Below, in pieces: positions 45,331 to 54,297 of a stretch of DNA of 64,000 bases. Both the position numbers and the translations under genes were made by a program. Numbering within the stretch: position 1 is the first letter of the stretch; each line of letters begins with the position of its first letter. Source of the DNA: Polyangiaceae bacterium (lineage in GTDB: Bacteria > Myxococcota_A > Polyangia > Polyangiales > Polyangiaceae). Where the stretch lies: assembly GCA_016715885.1 (NCBI GenBank), contig JADJXL010000018.1, forward strand, positions 124,001 through 188,000. The letters run 5' to 3'. A model generated the notes under the pieces. That model was not told the DNA's origin, searched no databases, and worked only from the letters and a program-made list of their open reading frames with translations.

Positions 45331-45993
45331 TCAACCAAAACTCTTGCGCCCCTCGATGGCCCGACCAAGCGTCACTTGATCGGCAAATTCGAGATCACCG
45401 CCATGAGGCACACCGCTCGCGATGCGCGTCACTTTTACACCGAGCGGCGTCAATTCCCGCGCAATGAACAGCGCCGTCGCTTCACCATCGACCGAGGGCG
45501 GCGTCGCAACCAGCACCTCCGTCACGGGACCTTCCGGATCCAGCACGATTTTTCGTAGCGCCTCGAGCGGCAGATCTTCGGCGGAAATACCATCGAGCGG
45601 CGACAAAAGACGCCCCAGCACGAAGTATTTTCCGCGCATCGCACCGCTTCGTTCTATCGCGAGCAGATCTTGCACTCGAGCCACCACGCACAATAGCGTG
45701 CGATCACGTCGTTCGTCTTGGCAAACTGCACATCGAGCCATCGTGTCCGGCTCGGCCGCTTCCGCGATGTTCCCGCAGCGTTCGCACGGCCGCACGTGAT
45801 CGCGCAGCGCCGAAAGCTCACGGCCCAGCTCCCGCGCGATGCTCTCGTCCGACGTCGCCAAGTACAGGGCAAACCGCTGAGCGGTCTTCTCTCCCACGCC
45901 AGGTAGACGAGCAAATGTCTGCACGACGCGAGTGAGCCGTTCGGGCACGGAAGCGGCGCGAGACACGTACGATGACGCGCGCACTGTCGCCAC
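45331..45993 (-). CDS. recR: recombination mediator protein RecR
   Basis: 220 residues. The helix-hairpin-helix segment (RLPGVGEKTAQRFALYL) is followed by a four-Cys zinc finger (CERCGNIAEAAEPDTMARCAVC) and a Toprim domain (LLCVVARVQDLLAIE, then FVLGRLLSPLDG). RecR works with RecF/RecO in loading RecA at gaps. The start GTG at 45993 overlaps the ebfC stop (TAGTG), so the two genes are coupled, an arrangement common across bacteria. Confidence 0.95.
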   Translation of the reverse strand: MATVRASSYVSRAASVPERLTRVVQTFARLPGVGEKTAQRFALYLATSDESIARELGRELSALRDHVRPCERCGNIAEAAEPDTMARCAVCQDERRDRTLLCVVARVQDLLAIERSGAMRGKYFVLGRLLSPLDGISAEDLPLEALRKIVLDPEGPVTEVLVATPPSVDGEATALFIARELTPLGVKVTRIASGVPHGGDLEFADQVTLGRAIEGRKSFG

Positions 45994-46316
45994 TACGTTT
46001 GAATGCCCGGAATCTTCAGGCCCCCCGTCACTTTCGAGATTTCGGCTTCGACAAGTTTGTCCGCCTGCTCGAGCGCCGAGTTTGCCGCAGCCACTGCCAA
46101 GTCGAGCGACATCTCGAGCCCCTCGGAAGCAAGAAACTCCGGATCGATCGTGATCTTTCGGATCTTGCCTTCACAAGTGACCGTGACCGAGACCTTGTCC
46201 GAGCCGGCAGTCGCCGTGACCTCGTGGTCCTTGATGCCGGCCTTCACTTGGTCGATTTTTCGCTGCATCCGGGCCGCTTGGCGGACCAGCTCGTTCATTC
46301 CACCGCGAAATTGCAT
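45993..46316 (-). CDS. ebfC: YbaB/EbfC nucleoid-associated protein
   Basis: 107 residues. It starts MQFRGGMNELVRQAARMQRKIDQVK (helix), followed by EVTATAGSDKVSVTVTCEGKIRKITIDPEFL and a C-terminal helix, which is the YbaB fold. EbfC binds DNA as a dimer. It precedes recR with overlapping stop and start codons, as in many genomes, opposite dnaX. Confidence 0.93.
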   Translation of the reverse strand: MQFRGGMNELVRQAARMQRKIDQVKAGIKDHEVTATAGSDKVSVTVTCEGKIRKITIDPEFLASEGLEMSLDLAVAAANSALEQADKLVEAEISKVTGGLKIPGIQT

Positions 46317-46476
46317 GAAGCCGCGTGTATGCCGTGAAGTCGTCCCGACGGCAAGGCCGGATCCACGGACTCATGCACGAAGTGCCTCTTGCCCGACCCG
46401 CCCTCCCAAAACGAACCCATCCATGGATGCGCTCGAAGGCGACGCGCGCGCTTTGATCTGCTAGTCGAACGCACGC
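46317..46476. other. divergent promoter region between ebfC and dnaX
   Basis: A 160-base gap; I looked here for an SRP RNA, which is often located beside dnaX-ybaB-recR, and saw none of its conserved sequence. No clear -35/-10 pair stands out. It presumably holds promoters for both directions. Confidence 0.4.
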
Positions 46477-48393
46477 ATGAGCTACGTCGTCCTCGCGCGT
46501 AAATACAGGCCGCAATCGTTCGAGGATCTCGTTGGTCAGGGTCATGTCTCCACCACTCTGGCCAACGCGATTGCCAGAAACCGCGTCGCGCACGCCTTTT
46601 TGTTCACGGGTGTTCGTGGCGTAGGCAAGACGACCAGCGCCCGCATCCTCGCCAAGTCGCTCAACTGCGAAAAAGGCCCCACCGCGACGCCTTGTCAAAC
46701 GTGCTCTGCTTGCGTCGAGATCACCGCGGGTAGCGACGTGGACGTCCAAGAGATCGACGGCGCCAGCTACACCGGCGTCGACGACGTCCGAAGGCTCCAA
46801 GAAAGCCTTCCGTATCGGCCACAACGCGACCGGTTCAAAATCTTCGTCGTCGACGAAGTTCACATGCTCTCGAACAACGCATGGAACGCGTTTCTCAAGA
46901 CCCTCGAGGAACCGCCGCCCCATGTGAAGTTCATCTTCGCCACGACGGAAGTCCACAAAATCCCCGTCACCATCCTCAGCCGCTGCCAACGTTACGACTT
47001 CAAACTAATCAGCGCGCAAGCCGTCGCCGCACGTCTCAAGTTCGTCTTGGAACAAGAAAAAGTCGCCTTCGAAGACGCCGCGCTCTCCATCATCGCTCGC
47101 GAAGCCGCGGGCAGCATGCGCGATGGAATGAGCCTGCTCGATCAGGTCCTCGCTTGGGTCGGCATCGACGGGGACAAACTCACGGCCGAAGGCGTCGCAC
47201 GCGTCCTCGGTGTCGCCGACAGGTCCGTCTTGCATGGCCTCGCCGCGGCCCTCGTCGATGGCGATGCGCACGCCTGCCTGCGCACGATCCACGACCTCGC
47301 ACAACAAGGCTACGACTTGCCCCACGTTGCGCGTGACTTCCTTGCGCACCTGCGTGACCTCGTCGTCGCGAAAGTCTCCAAGGACCCCGCAGGCATCCTC
47401 GATCTCGCCGACAGCGAAGCTACCGATGTCCTCGCTCTTGCAAAACGAGCCGATGCGGATGACCTGACGCGTTTGCACCAAGGCTTTTCCCGAAGCTTCG
47501 ACGACATCATTCGCAGCGGCCAGCCTCGTGCCGCATTCGAGATGGTGCTCGTCAGGCTCGCTCGTCGCCCGCCGCTCTTGCCCGTCGACGAGCTGCTTCA
47601 ACGCATCACCGCGCTCGAGGCAAGCTTGCTCAAAGGCGGTGGAGGCGGCGCAGCGCCTGCAGGCCCAGGTGGCGCGATGCCCCACCGTAACTCGGGCGGA
47701 GCCGCTCCGCCTCCCATGCGTCGCGCATCCGCTGATCCCGCGCCCGCTGCAACCTTCGCACCACCTGCGTCCGCAGCCGTGCCGCCATCAGCGCCCGTTG
47801 CGACGTTCACGGCTCCCTCGTTCGCCACTTCCTCTGCGCCGCAACCTGCTCCTCAGCGCCCCAGGACAAACCCTCCGCCTCCCAAGGCGACCAGTTTGCC
47901 CTCAAACGTTTCGGCAAACGTAGGTACGAACGCGCCGGCTCCGACAAACGGGAAAACCGCAGGCAACACGGACCTCGGCTTGTTCCGCGCCGTCCTCGAC
48001 ATCGTCCGTGACAAACGCCCCGCGCTCGCGTCCGTTCTCGAACACGCGGTGCTCCTGCATATCGGCCCCGACCGCCTCACGCTCGGTTTCGAAGGCGATA
48101 CGTTTCTGTCCAAACAAGCGCAAGAACCACTCGCCCAAGAGATTCTGCGCAGTGCCCTCGCCACGCACTTCGGCGGCAGGCCCGACGTCACATTCGAATC
48201 CGTTGCTCCGATGAGTGGCCTTGCGACCATCGCTCAACTCGACAGCGCCGAGCGCAAGTCACGCCTCGAATCCGCTCGTCGCGCAATTGCCAATCATCCG
48301 CTCGTAACAGCGGCCATCGAGCTTCTCGGGGCAGAACTGCGCGACGTCCGTCTTGCCCAGGACGATGCGGCCGACATTGGCATGTCACGTTGA
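46477..48393 (+). CDS. dnaX: DNA polymerase III subunit gamma/tau
   Basis: 638 residues. N-terminus MSYVVLARKYRPQSFEDLVG is typical. Walker A GVRGVGKT at 45-52, Cys64, Cys73, Cys76 and Cys79 zinc ligands, Walker B VVDEVHML and SRC sensor ILSRCQRYDFK are all present. The C-terminus has a Pro/Ala-rich linker (residues 400-500) and a tau-like helical end. It is the clamp loader ATPase of the replisome. No A-rich slippery site for a gamma frameshift was seen. Confidence 0.95.
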   Translation: MSYVVLARKYRPQSFEDLVGQGHVSTTLANAIARNRVAHAFLFTGVRGVGKTTSARILAKSLNCEKGPTATPCQTCSACVEITAGSDVDVQEIDGASYTGVDDVRRLQESLPYRPQRDRFKIFVVDEVHMLSNNAWNAFLKTLEEPPPHVKFIFATTEVHKIPVTILSRCQRYDFKLISAQAVAARLKFVLEQEKVAFEDAALSIIAREAAGSMRDGMSLLDQVLAWVGIDGDKLTAEGVARVLGVADRSVLHGLAAALVDGDAHACLRTIHDLAQQGYDLPHVARDFLAHLRDLVVAKVSKDPAGILDLADSEATDVLALAKRADADDLTRLHQGFSRSFDDIIRSGQPRAAFEMVLVRLARRPPLLPVDELLQRITALEASLLKGGGGGAAPAGPGGAMPHRNSGGAAPPPMRRASADPAPAATFAPPASAAVPPSAPVATFTAPSFATSSAPQPAPQRPRTNPPPPKATSLPSNVSANVGTNAPAPTNGKTAGNTDLGLFRAVLDIVRDKRPALASVLEHAVLLHIGPDRLTLGFEGDTFLSKQAQEPLAQEILRSALATHFGGRPDVTFESVAPMSGLATIAQLDSAERKSRLESARRAIANHPLVTAAIELLGAELRDVRLAQDDAADIGMSR

Positions 48394-48446
48394 CCTGTTC
48401 GTGCATCGACAGCGCTTGACGTAGCCGCATCAGCCCCGTTCGATTC

Positions 48447-49781
48447 ATGCCCATGCGTGCACGTCGTCTCGTCTCTTTCATCGGCGCAGCACTCGCCGCG
48501 CTTTGCTTTCTTGCTCCAACTTCGTCCCAAGCGAACGGTCGGTTTCCCCTCGCCGATCAACTCGTCGTCGATCCTCAGGACCCTTCACACATCGTTCTAC
48601 GCACCACCTACGGCATCCTCGACAGCTCCGACGCAGGAGGCACGTGGGGCTGGATTTGCGAAGGCGCCATCGGTTACGGCGGCACGCAAGATCCAGCCAT
48701 CGGTGTGCTCGCCGATGGCAGCGTTCTCGCCGGCATCTTCGAAGGTCTCAGCGTCACGCACGATCGAGGCTGCTCGTGGGCATTCGCGGGCGCGCCACTC
48801 GAAAGCGAATACGTCATCGATGTGTCGGTTCATCGTGACGAACCTTCTCGCGCCGTCGCCATCACGTCCACCGGCATGGGCACGGGCTTCCACGTCATTC
48901 TGGCGGAAACGAACGACAACGGCGTCACGTGGACACAAGCAGGCACGTCCATCACGAGCGACATGATCGCGCTCACCGTCGACGTTGCTCCTTCCAATAC
49001 CGATCGCGTCTACGTCAGCGGAATCGTCGGAAAGGTGTACGCACCGGCCATCGAACGAACGAATGATCGAGGCAAAACGTGGACGCGAACCTTCTTCGAC
49101 GCCGCGTATGCCAAAGACGTCCCTTACATCGCCGGGGTTGACCCGACAAACCCCGATCGAGTCTACGTTCGTCTCAGCGGAACCGATACCGATCGGCTCC
49201 TCGTCAGCGACGATGGCGCGCAGACCTTCACCGAAGTCTTCAGCACCGCCAGCGACTTGCTGGGCTTTGCCCTTTCCCCCGATGGCTCGCGCGTCGTGAT
49301 CGGCAGTCCCGTCGACGGCATTCATTCGGCGAGCGTCGTCGATCTCGCGTTTCAAAAAGTCAGCTCCGTGCAGTCGAGGTGCCTCACGTGGACGAACGCA
49401 GGCCTCTACACGTGCGCGAACGAGTTCGTCGACAAGTTCACCGTGGGACTGTCGACGGATGAAGGAAAAACCTTCTCCGGCATCTACAAGCTCGCCGAAA
49501 TCTGTCCGCTCGCCTGCCCATCGGGTGCAGCGACGAAGACCGAGTGCGAAGCGAGTTGGCCGCCTCTTGCAGCAACACTCGGCGTCGATCAATCCGCCTG
49601 CGGCATCGTCACGTCGAGCAGCAGCTCCTCGAGCAGCAGCGGCACGCCGCCCGAGTACAGGGGCACCGGAGGATGCACGTGCGGCATCGCAACATCGCCC
49701 GGACAAACCGCAGCCGGACTGCTCGCTGCATGCTCGGTCCTCGTTGCTCTCGGTCGCAAGCGGAGCCGCCGCGGCCGCTGA
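48447..49781 (+). CDS. exported Myxo-CTERM protein with BNR/sortilin-like repeats
   Basis: 444 residues. A signal peptide (VSFIGAALAALCFLAP) leads to a beta-propeller made of BNR/Asp-box-type repeats: SSDAGGTWGW, THDRGCSWAF, TNDNGVTWTQ, TNDRGKTWTR, SDDGAQTFTE and STDEGKTFSG. A poly-Ser linker follows. The C-terminus GGCTCGIATSP, a hydrophobic stretch (AAGLLAACSVLVALG) and a basic tail RKRSRRGR is a Myxo-CTERM sorting signal, a hallmark of Myxococcota that targets proteins to the cell surface. Function of the propeller unknown. Confidence 0.9.
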   Translation: MPMRARRLVSFIGAALAALCFLAPTSSQANGRFPLADQLVVDPQDPSHIVLRTTYGILDSSDAGGTWGWICEGAIGYGGTQDPAIGVLADGSVLAGIFEGLSVTHDRGCSWAFAGAPLESEYVIDVSVHRDEPSRAVAITSTGMGTGFHVILAETNDNGVTWTQAGTSITSDMIALTVDVAPSNTDRVYVSGIVGKVYAPAIERTNDRGKTWTRTFFDAAYAKDVPYIAGVDPTNPDRVYVRLSGTDTDRLLVSDDGAQTFTEVFSTASDLLGFALSPDGSRVVIGSPVDGIHSASVVDLAFQKVSSVQSRCLTWTNAGLYTCANEFVDKFTVGLSTDEGKTFSGIYKLAEICPLACPSGAATKTECEASWPPLAATLGVDQSACGIVTSSSSSSSSSGTPPEYRGTGGCTCGIATSPGQTAAGLLAACSVLVALGRKRSRRGR

Positions 49782-49826
49782 CCCGCTCCTAGGCGTATCG
49801 CACATGCGCTGCTAGGCTCGCGACCC

Positions 49827-50294
49827 ATGATCAGCGTTGGGCAACCCGCTCCTGCATTCGATGCGCCTGCGACGACCGGCGAGCCAATCAGCCTCGCCAA
49901 ACTGCGCGGCAAGATCGTCGTCCTCTACTTTTTCCCCAAAGCATTCACGTCGGGGTGAACGATCGAGGCGGCGCGGTTTCGCGACGCATACAAAGAAATC
50001 GTCGCTCTCGGCGGCGAAGTCATCGGCGTGTCCACCGACAAACACGGCACGCAATGCGACTTCGCCAAGTCCCTGAACGTCGAATTTCCCATGATCGGTG
50101 ACTCGGACAAACGCATCGCCAAGGCCTACGGCGTCCTCTGGCCCATCATCGGCCTCGACCGGCGCGTCACGTTCGTCATCGACGACAAGGGCATCGTGCG
50201 CGGCGTCTTCAATTACGAACTGCTCCCGCACAAACACGTCGACGATGCGATCGCCCTCATGCGCGACCTTGCATCCAAACGAAAAGCCAGTTGA
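49827..50294 (+). CDS. peroxiredoxin (BCP/AhpC-TSA family), candidate selenoprotein with in-frame UGA
   Basis: 155 residues if TGA at 49956-49958 is read as selenocysteine. The N-terminal half MISVGQPAPAFDAPATTGEP continues through KIVVLYFFPKAFTSG, then TGA, then TIEAARFRDAYKEIVALGG. Family members read YPKxxTPGC, so the TGA replaces the peroxidatic Cys (Sec44), giving a TxxU motif like known selenoprotein peroxiredoxins. The rest (VIGVSTDKHGTQCDFAKSLNV and VTFVIDDKGIVRGVF) is intact to a TGA at 50292-50294. The usual resolving Cys at +5 is absent, but Cys77 may act. A SECIS-like hairpin follows the TGA. Role: peroxide reduction. Confidence 0.85.
49968..49987 (+). promoter_or_regulatory. candidate bacterial SECIS hairpin in the peroxiredoxin gene
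   Basis: Bases +10 to +29 after the TGA: GCG, a G.A mismatch, CGCG, loop GTTT, CGCG, CGC. Seven base pairs close a 4-base loop whose first base is G at +18. The loop GTTT and following C match the AhpD-like gene at exactly the same distance from TGA. In both cases TGA is followed by ACGA. This fits the bacterial SECIS rule of a G in the first bases of a short apical loop. Confidence 0.7.
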
Positions 50295-50327
50295 GTTTGT
50301 CGGAGTCAATCGGTTGTCAGGACAACC

Positions 50328-51656
50328 TCAGGTGTTCATCGCAGCATCGAGGCTCTCCGAAACGATCCGCAGGAGCGTTTCCAGATCCTCGTCTGTGATG
50401 TTCACGGGAGGAGCCACGTACACCACGTCTCCCAGCGGCCGCAGGTAAGCCCCACGCTTGCGCGCCTCCGCATACACGCGCCAACCGATACCGCCTAGAT
50501 AACTCGCGTCGGACGACACATCGAGCGCTCCGATCATGCCGAGCGATCGACTTCGCACGACACCCGAGATGCTGCGCATCGCATCGAACGCTGCCGCGAT
50601 GCGAGCTGCCTTCGGTGCGGCACGTTCGATGATGCGTTCGTCTTGAAAAACACGCAGCACCTCGCGCGCAACGGCTGCCCCAAGGGGATTGCCGCAGTAC
50701 GAATGCCCGTGATGAAACGCGCGCTCCGGTGCTCCCAAGAAGGCGTCGAACACGCGTGCGTTCGTCATCGTTGCGGACATGGGCAATACGCCTCCGGTGA
50801 AGCCTTTCGCGAGGCACATCATGTCCGGCGAGATCCCCGCCGCGTCACATGCCCACATCCCACCCGTACGTCCGTAACCCGTGAACACTTCGTCGATCAC
50901 GAGCAGCACGTCGTATCGATCGCACACCTCACGCGCGTGCTTCAGATACGCCGCGTCGTACATCCGCATCCCCGCGGCACCTTGCACCAGCGGCTCCAGC
51001 ACCACCGCAGCGATGGAGTTTTTCCCTTCGTGCACCAACCGTTCCAGCGCATCGAAAGCGCGCGCATAGCTTGCATCGTCCGAAGCATCCGCGTGCTGCG
51101 GCGGTGGGACGAAGATGCAGTCGAGCAACACACCGGCAAACGGCCGCCGAAAAACGTCGACTCCGCACAAGCTCGACGCTCCTACCGTTTCGCCGTGAAA
51201 CGCTCCATCGAACGCAACGAATCGTTTGCGTTCGAACTGTCCTTCGTTGTGCCAAAACTTCAGCGCCAGCTTCAGTGCAGCCTCGATCGCCGTCGACCCG
51301 TTGTCGCTGTAGAAAACCTTTTCGAGCCCTCGCGGCGCGACGCGCACCAGCTCTTCCGCTAGCAGCGCGGCGTTCTCGTGCGTCACTCCTGCAAGCGACG
51401 TGTGACACAAAAGCTCCGCTTGCGCGGACAGCGCTCGAACCAGACGCGGATGGTTGTGTCCAAGCGTCGCGACCCACCAGCTCGAGTTGCCGTCGATGTA
51501 GTTTGTCCCGTCCACATCGTACAGGCGTGAACCTTCTGCTCGATGAATCACCAGCGGATCCACCTCCGCCACGTAACGATCCATCGACGTGTACGGGTGC
51601 CAAACGTACGTCTTGTCCGCACGCACGATGTCGGCTCGAGTCGTTGCGTTTTTCAT
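50328..51656 (-). CDS. bioA: adenosylmethionine-8-amino-7-oxononanoate aminotransferase
   Basis: 442 residues, PLP fold type I class III. It starts with WHPYTSMDRYVAEVDPLVIHRAEG and DNGSTAIEAALKLALKFW; the PLP Lys is K284 in CLAKGFTGGVLPMSATM, with DEVFTGYGRTG before it. This combination, especially WHPYT and GNSSWWVATLGH, is specific to BioA, which makes 7,8-diaminopelargonate in biotin synthesis. It lies 6 bases after the histidine kinase gene, so the two may share a transcript. Confidence 0.93.
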   Translation of the reverse strand: MKNATTRADIVRADKTYVWHPYTSMDRYVAEVDPLVIHRAEGSRLYDVDGTNYIDGNSSWWVATLGHNHPRLVRALSAQAELLCHTSLAGVTHENAALLAEELVRVAPRGLEKVFYSDNGSTAIEAALKLALKFWHNEGQFERKRFVAFDGAFHGETVGASSLCGVDVFRRPFAGVLLDCIFVPPPQHADASDDASYARAFDALERLVHEGKNSIAAVVLEPLVQGAAGMRMYDAAYLKHAREVCDRYDVLLVIDEVFTGYGRTGGMWACDAAGISPDMMCLAKGFTGGVLPMSATMTNARVFDAFLGAPERAFHHGHSYCGNPLGAAVAREVLRVFQDERIIERAAPKAARIAAAFDAMRSISGVVRSRSLGMIGALDVSSDASYLGGIGWRVYAEARKRGAYLRPLGDVVYVAPPVNITDEDLETLLRIVSESLDAAMNT

Positions 51657-51662
51657 CTGCTC

Positions 51663-53291
51663 TCAGGTCTTCTTGATCGATATCGCGTGTCGAAGCTCGG
51701 CAGGCATGGGCGGCAGCGAGCTCGATCGGATCGGTTCTGGAGGAATGGATCGCCTCGTCGGCGATGGTTCGCCGTGGTGTGGAAGGAACACGCGCACTTC
51801 GGTTCCGGTGCCCTCTTCACTGATGATCTGCAGCCTGCCCCCGTGCGCGTTCACGATGCGCGCCACGATGGCCAAACCGAGTCCCGTGCCCGTCGCGCGC
51901 GTCGTGAAGAATGGATCGAACGCGCGATCTCGTACCGCCGTGTCCATGCCTTCGCCCGTGTCCACGAACGAAACCTCGATACCCGGCACCTCGTTCTCCG
52001 CGTGCGACTTCACCGCTACGGTGAGCGATCCGCCGCCCGGCATCGCCTGCATCGCGTTGTTCACGATGTTCTCGAACACTTGCCTGAGCAGCATCGGGTC
52101 GGCGTGGATTTGTTTCGTAGGCTCGTCTTCGACGAGTTTCACGTGAAGGTCGGTTTTTCCCTGCGTGAGCGCCAAGGCTCGATCGATGATTTCTCGCGCC
52201 GAGACCGACTGCCTGTTGCAACGCACGGGCCTCGTGTACACGAGCAAATCGCCCACGAGCCGATTCAGGCGGAAGGCCTCTTCGTCGAGGATTCCGAGCA
52301 GCGTTTGGCGATCGTCTTCGGCGAGTCCTTCGCGTCGCAGCGTTGCGACGGCGTTCGTGATGATCGCAAGCGGGTTGCGCACTTCATGCGCGATCACCGC
52401 AGACAGCTCGCCCACCGCTGCCAATTGTTCCTTGCGAACGATCTCGGCCTGCGCCGCACGAAGCTCGTCGTACGATCGCGCGAGCTCCGCTGATCGCTTC
52501 TTCAGCTCCACCGCGCGGTCTTCCAGACGCAGGCGCAACGTGACGTAGCGCGTTAGCAGCGACATGACGACGCCCATCACGAACGCCGCGTATCCGTAGG
52601 GAATCGTCAGTGGTTTGTCCTGACTACTCATCCCTCGAGAGACATCGTAGAGCGCGCTGAAGAAGAACGCCGTTGCGCCCCACATCGACGGAAGCAAATC
52701 CCGTCGACCTCGCAGCGCGGAACGAATCAGCACCGTGATGGCAAAACATGCGGCCGCGAGCACCAGCATCGATACGGCCGTGTCGACCAGTCGCGTCTTC
52801 ACCGCGACCTCGAACAGGCGCAGACCGAGCACTTCCACGGGAGCATCGATTTCCGTGGGCTTGCTCGACAGCGCGTCGACTGCGCTTGCAGCTCCCAGGG
52901 CAAACGCGATCCCGTAGTTGCCGACGAGCGCGCGTTTTCGCAACTGCACCTGCGCGAGCTGAGCGACCACGTGCACGAGACACGCCGCTGCCATGGCGCG
53001 ACCAAACTCCGACACCGCGAGCGCGACCTGCAGGGCATCCGGCGAGCGCGTCACGTGCAGCGCGACTGCGCCACCCGTGTGCACGGTGAGCGCCGTGCAG
53101 AAGATCCCGAACAAAAGGAATTCCGTTTCGCGCTTTCGTCCGCGTCGTGTGGACAAACAGAACGCAGTGATCGCGACGTACGCGACCACCCATGCGCTCA
53201 GAAATCCGGCAAACGAGTGCGCGTGCACGTCAGACGCTTTCTCGGTCGTCGAGCTTTTCGCCCGCGGCCGCCTTGGCCGAAAGGTCGTCAA
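51663..53291 (-). CDS. membrane-bound sensor histidine kinase
   Basis: 542 residues. The first 250 contain about six or seven hydrophobic segments, then a coiled coil (EDRAVELKKRSAELARSYDELRAAQAEIV). The HisKA domain has H302 in IAHEVRNPLAII. The HATPase region has ENIVNNAMQAM (N box), DTGEGM (G1), FDPFFTTRATGTGLGL (F and G2). The ligand is unknown. The NtrC-type regulator at 54298 is a plausible partner but lies about 1 kb away on the other strand with two genes between them, so pairing is inference. Confidence 0.9.
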   Translation of the reverse strand: MTTFRPRRPRAKSSTTEKASDVHAHSFAGFLSAWVVAYVAITAFCLSTRRGRKRETEFLLFGIFCTALTVHTGGAVALHVTRSPDALQVALAVSEFGRAMAAACLVHVVAQLAQVQLRKRALVGNYGIAFALGAASAVDALSSKPTEIDAPVEVLGLRLFEVAVKTRLVDTAVSMLVLAAACFAITVLIRSALRGRRDLLPSMWGATAFFFSALYDVSRGMSSQDKPLTIPYGYAAFVMGVVMSLLTRYVTLRLRLEDRAVELKKRSAELARSYDELRAAQAEIVRKEQLAAVGELSAVIAHEVRNPLAIITNAVATLRREGLAEDDRQTLLGILDEEAFRLNRLVGDLLVYTRPVRCNRQSVSAREIIDRALALTQGKTDLHVKLVEDEPTKQIHADPMLLRQVFENIVNNAMQAMPGGGSLTVAVKSHAENEVPGIEVSFVDTGEGMDTAVRDRAFDPFFTTRATGTGLGLAIVARIVNAHGGRLQIISEEGTGTEVRVFLPHHGEPSPTRRSIPPEPIRSSSLPPMPAELRHAISIKKT

Positions 53292-53363
53292 ATCGCTCGA
53301 TTACGGAGCAAAGCATGCGCGCCGGACAATGGCCCGACAAGCGAATTTTTCCCCCGTCGAGCG

Positions 53364-53792
53364 ATGTTGACCCCCGCTCTCGCAAGCATCACGCTCGCCC
53401 TCGTGCCTCAACGCAAACGTTACCTATTCGTCTGTGTCAACCGCCGGCCCGACGGCACGCCGAAGGGCTCATGTGCTGCCCGAGGTTCCGTTGAGGTTCA
53501 CGCGGCGTTGAAGGCAGAGCTGCAAGCGCGCGGCCTTGCTCGTACCGAAGTGCGCGCATGCACGTCGAGCTGCCTCGACGTTTGCTGGGCCGGCCCGACC
53601 ATCGCCGTCGAACCGGACGGTTACTTCTACGGTCGCGTCACCTTGGCGGACGTTCCACGCATCGCCGAAGCCCTCGCGAAAGGCGAACGTGTCGACGAGC
53701 TTGTTTTGAGTGCCAACGAATTCGATGAAGCCACGGCCGGTCGTCCGCTTCCGATGCAGACAAAAGCGCCATCCGAAGGGGGTTCGTCATGA
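53364..53792 (+). CDS. thioredoxin-like [2Fe-2S] ferredoxin domain protein
   Basis: 142 residues from the ATG at 53364. The four Cys pattern FVCVNRRPDGTPKGSC (C-x12-C), then CTSSCLDVC (C-x3-C) with GPTIAVEPDGYFYGRV after it, is typical of thioredoxin-like ferredoxins, also found as NuoE-like domains. It likely transfers electrons in the cytoplasm. The stop overlaps the start of the next gene (ATGA), so they are translationally coupled. Confidence 0.87.
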   Translation: MLTPALASITLALVPQRKRYLFVCVNRRPDGTPKGSCAARGSVEVHAALKAELQARGLARTEVRACTSSCLDVCWAGPTIAVEPDGYFYGRVTLADVPRIAEALAKGERVDELVLSANEFDEATAGRPLPMQTKAPSEGGSS

Positions 53793-54235
53793 GCGGTTTC
53801 GAATTCTGGGAGACGATGGCGGGGGCGTATCACTTCGTGGACAAACCCGACGAAGAGCGTCCCATGTCGTTCACGATCCACGCGAAGAGCCCGCCGCTCT
53901 TGCGCTTTCTGCGTCGCCCGGAAGTCGACATCGAAGGCGAAGTGTTCGCTCCAGGGCTCGCGAGCCACAGGCACGTTCGCGGCACCCTCGGCATGGATGT
54001 GCTCCGAACGGGAAAGCTTCCGTATTGGTTCCGGTTTGTCGGGGACGATGACAAAAGGTATGTGTTCCAAGGTCAGAAGGATGTATCGCCGCTTGCGCTT
54101 CTCGAGACCATGACGGCGCTTCCCGGGTCGATCATCGATGAAAACGGGGCGGAAGTAGCCGTGGCGCTGCTCCGCTTCGATGCGCGTAGTGATTTGCTTA
54201 CATTTTTGCGAAGTTTTCGGTTGGCCAGAGCATGA
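53789..54235 (+). CDS. hypothetical protein coupled to the 2Fe-2S gene
   Basis: 148 residues. It contains FTIHAKSPPLLRFLRRPEVDIEGEV and LGMDVLRTGKLPYWFRFVGDDDKRYVFQGQKDV, a beta-rich fold resembling lipid- or polyketide-binding domains, though no family was firmly recognised. There is no signal peptide. It starts within the last codons of the 2Fe-2S ferredoxin gene. The pairing suggests a joint role, unknown. Confidence 0.7.
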   Translation: MSGFEFWETMAGAYHFVDKPDEERPMSFTIHAKSPPLLRFLRRPEVDIEGEVFAPGLASHRHVRGTLGMDVLRTGKLPYWFRFVGDDDKRYVFQGQKDVSPLALLETMTALPGSIIDENGAEVAVALLRFDARSDLLTFLRSFRLARA

Positions 54236-54239
54236 CAGT

Positions 54240-54269
54240 TTGACAATCCTCTCAGACAGCCTGGACAAT
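54240..54269 (+). promoter_or_regulatory. candidate sigma-70-type promoter for the NtrC-type regulator
   Basis: TTGACA (54240-54245) is followed after 18 bases by GACAAT (54264-54269), 29 bases before the ATG at 54298. The -35 is a perfect consensus; the -10 matches 4 of 6. Placement is right but unproven. Confidence 0.4.
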
Positions 54270-54297
54270 GCCCATGATCATGTGACATCTTGTCCTC

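Noticed and set aside
46317..46476. Possible SRP RNA next to dnaX
   Set aside because: None of the conserved loop sequence of SRP RNA is present in this gap.
46477..48393. Programmed frameshift in dnaX producing gamma
   Set aside because: No A-rich slippery heptamer was seen near the domain III boundary.
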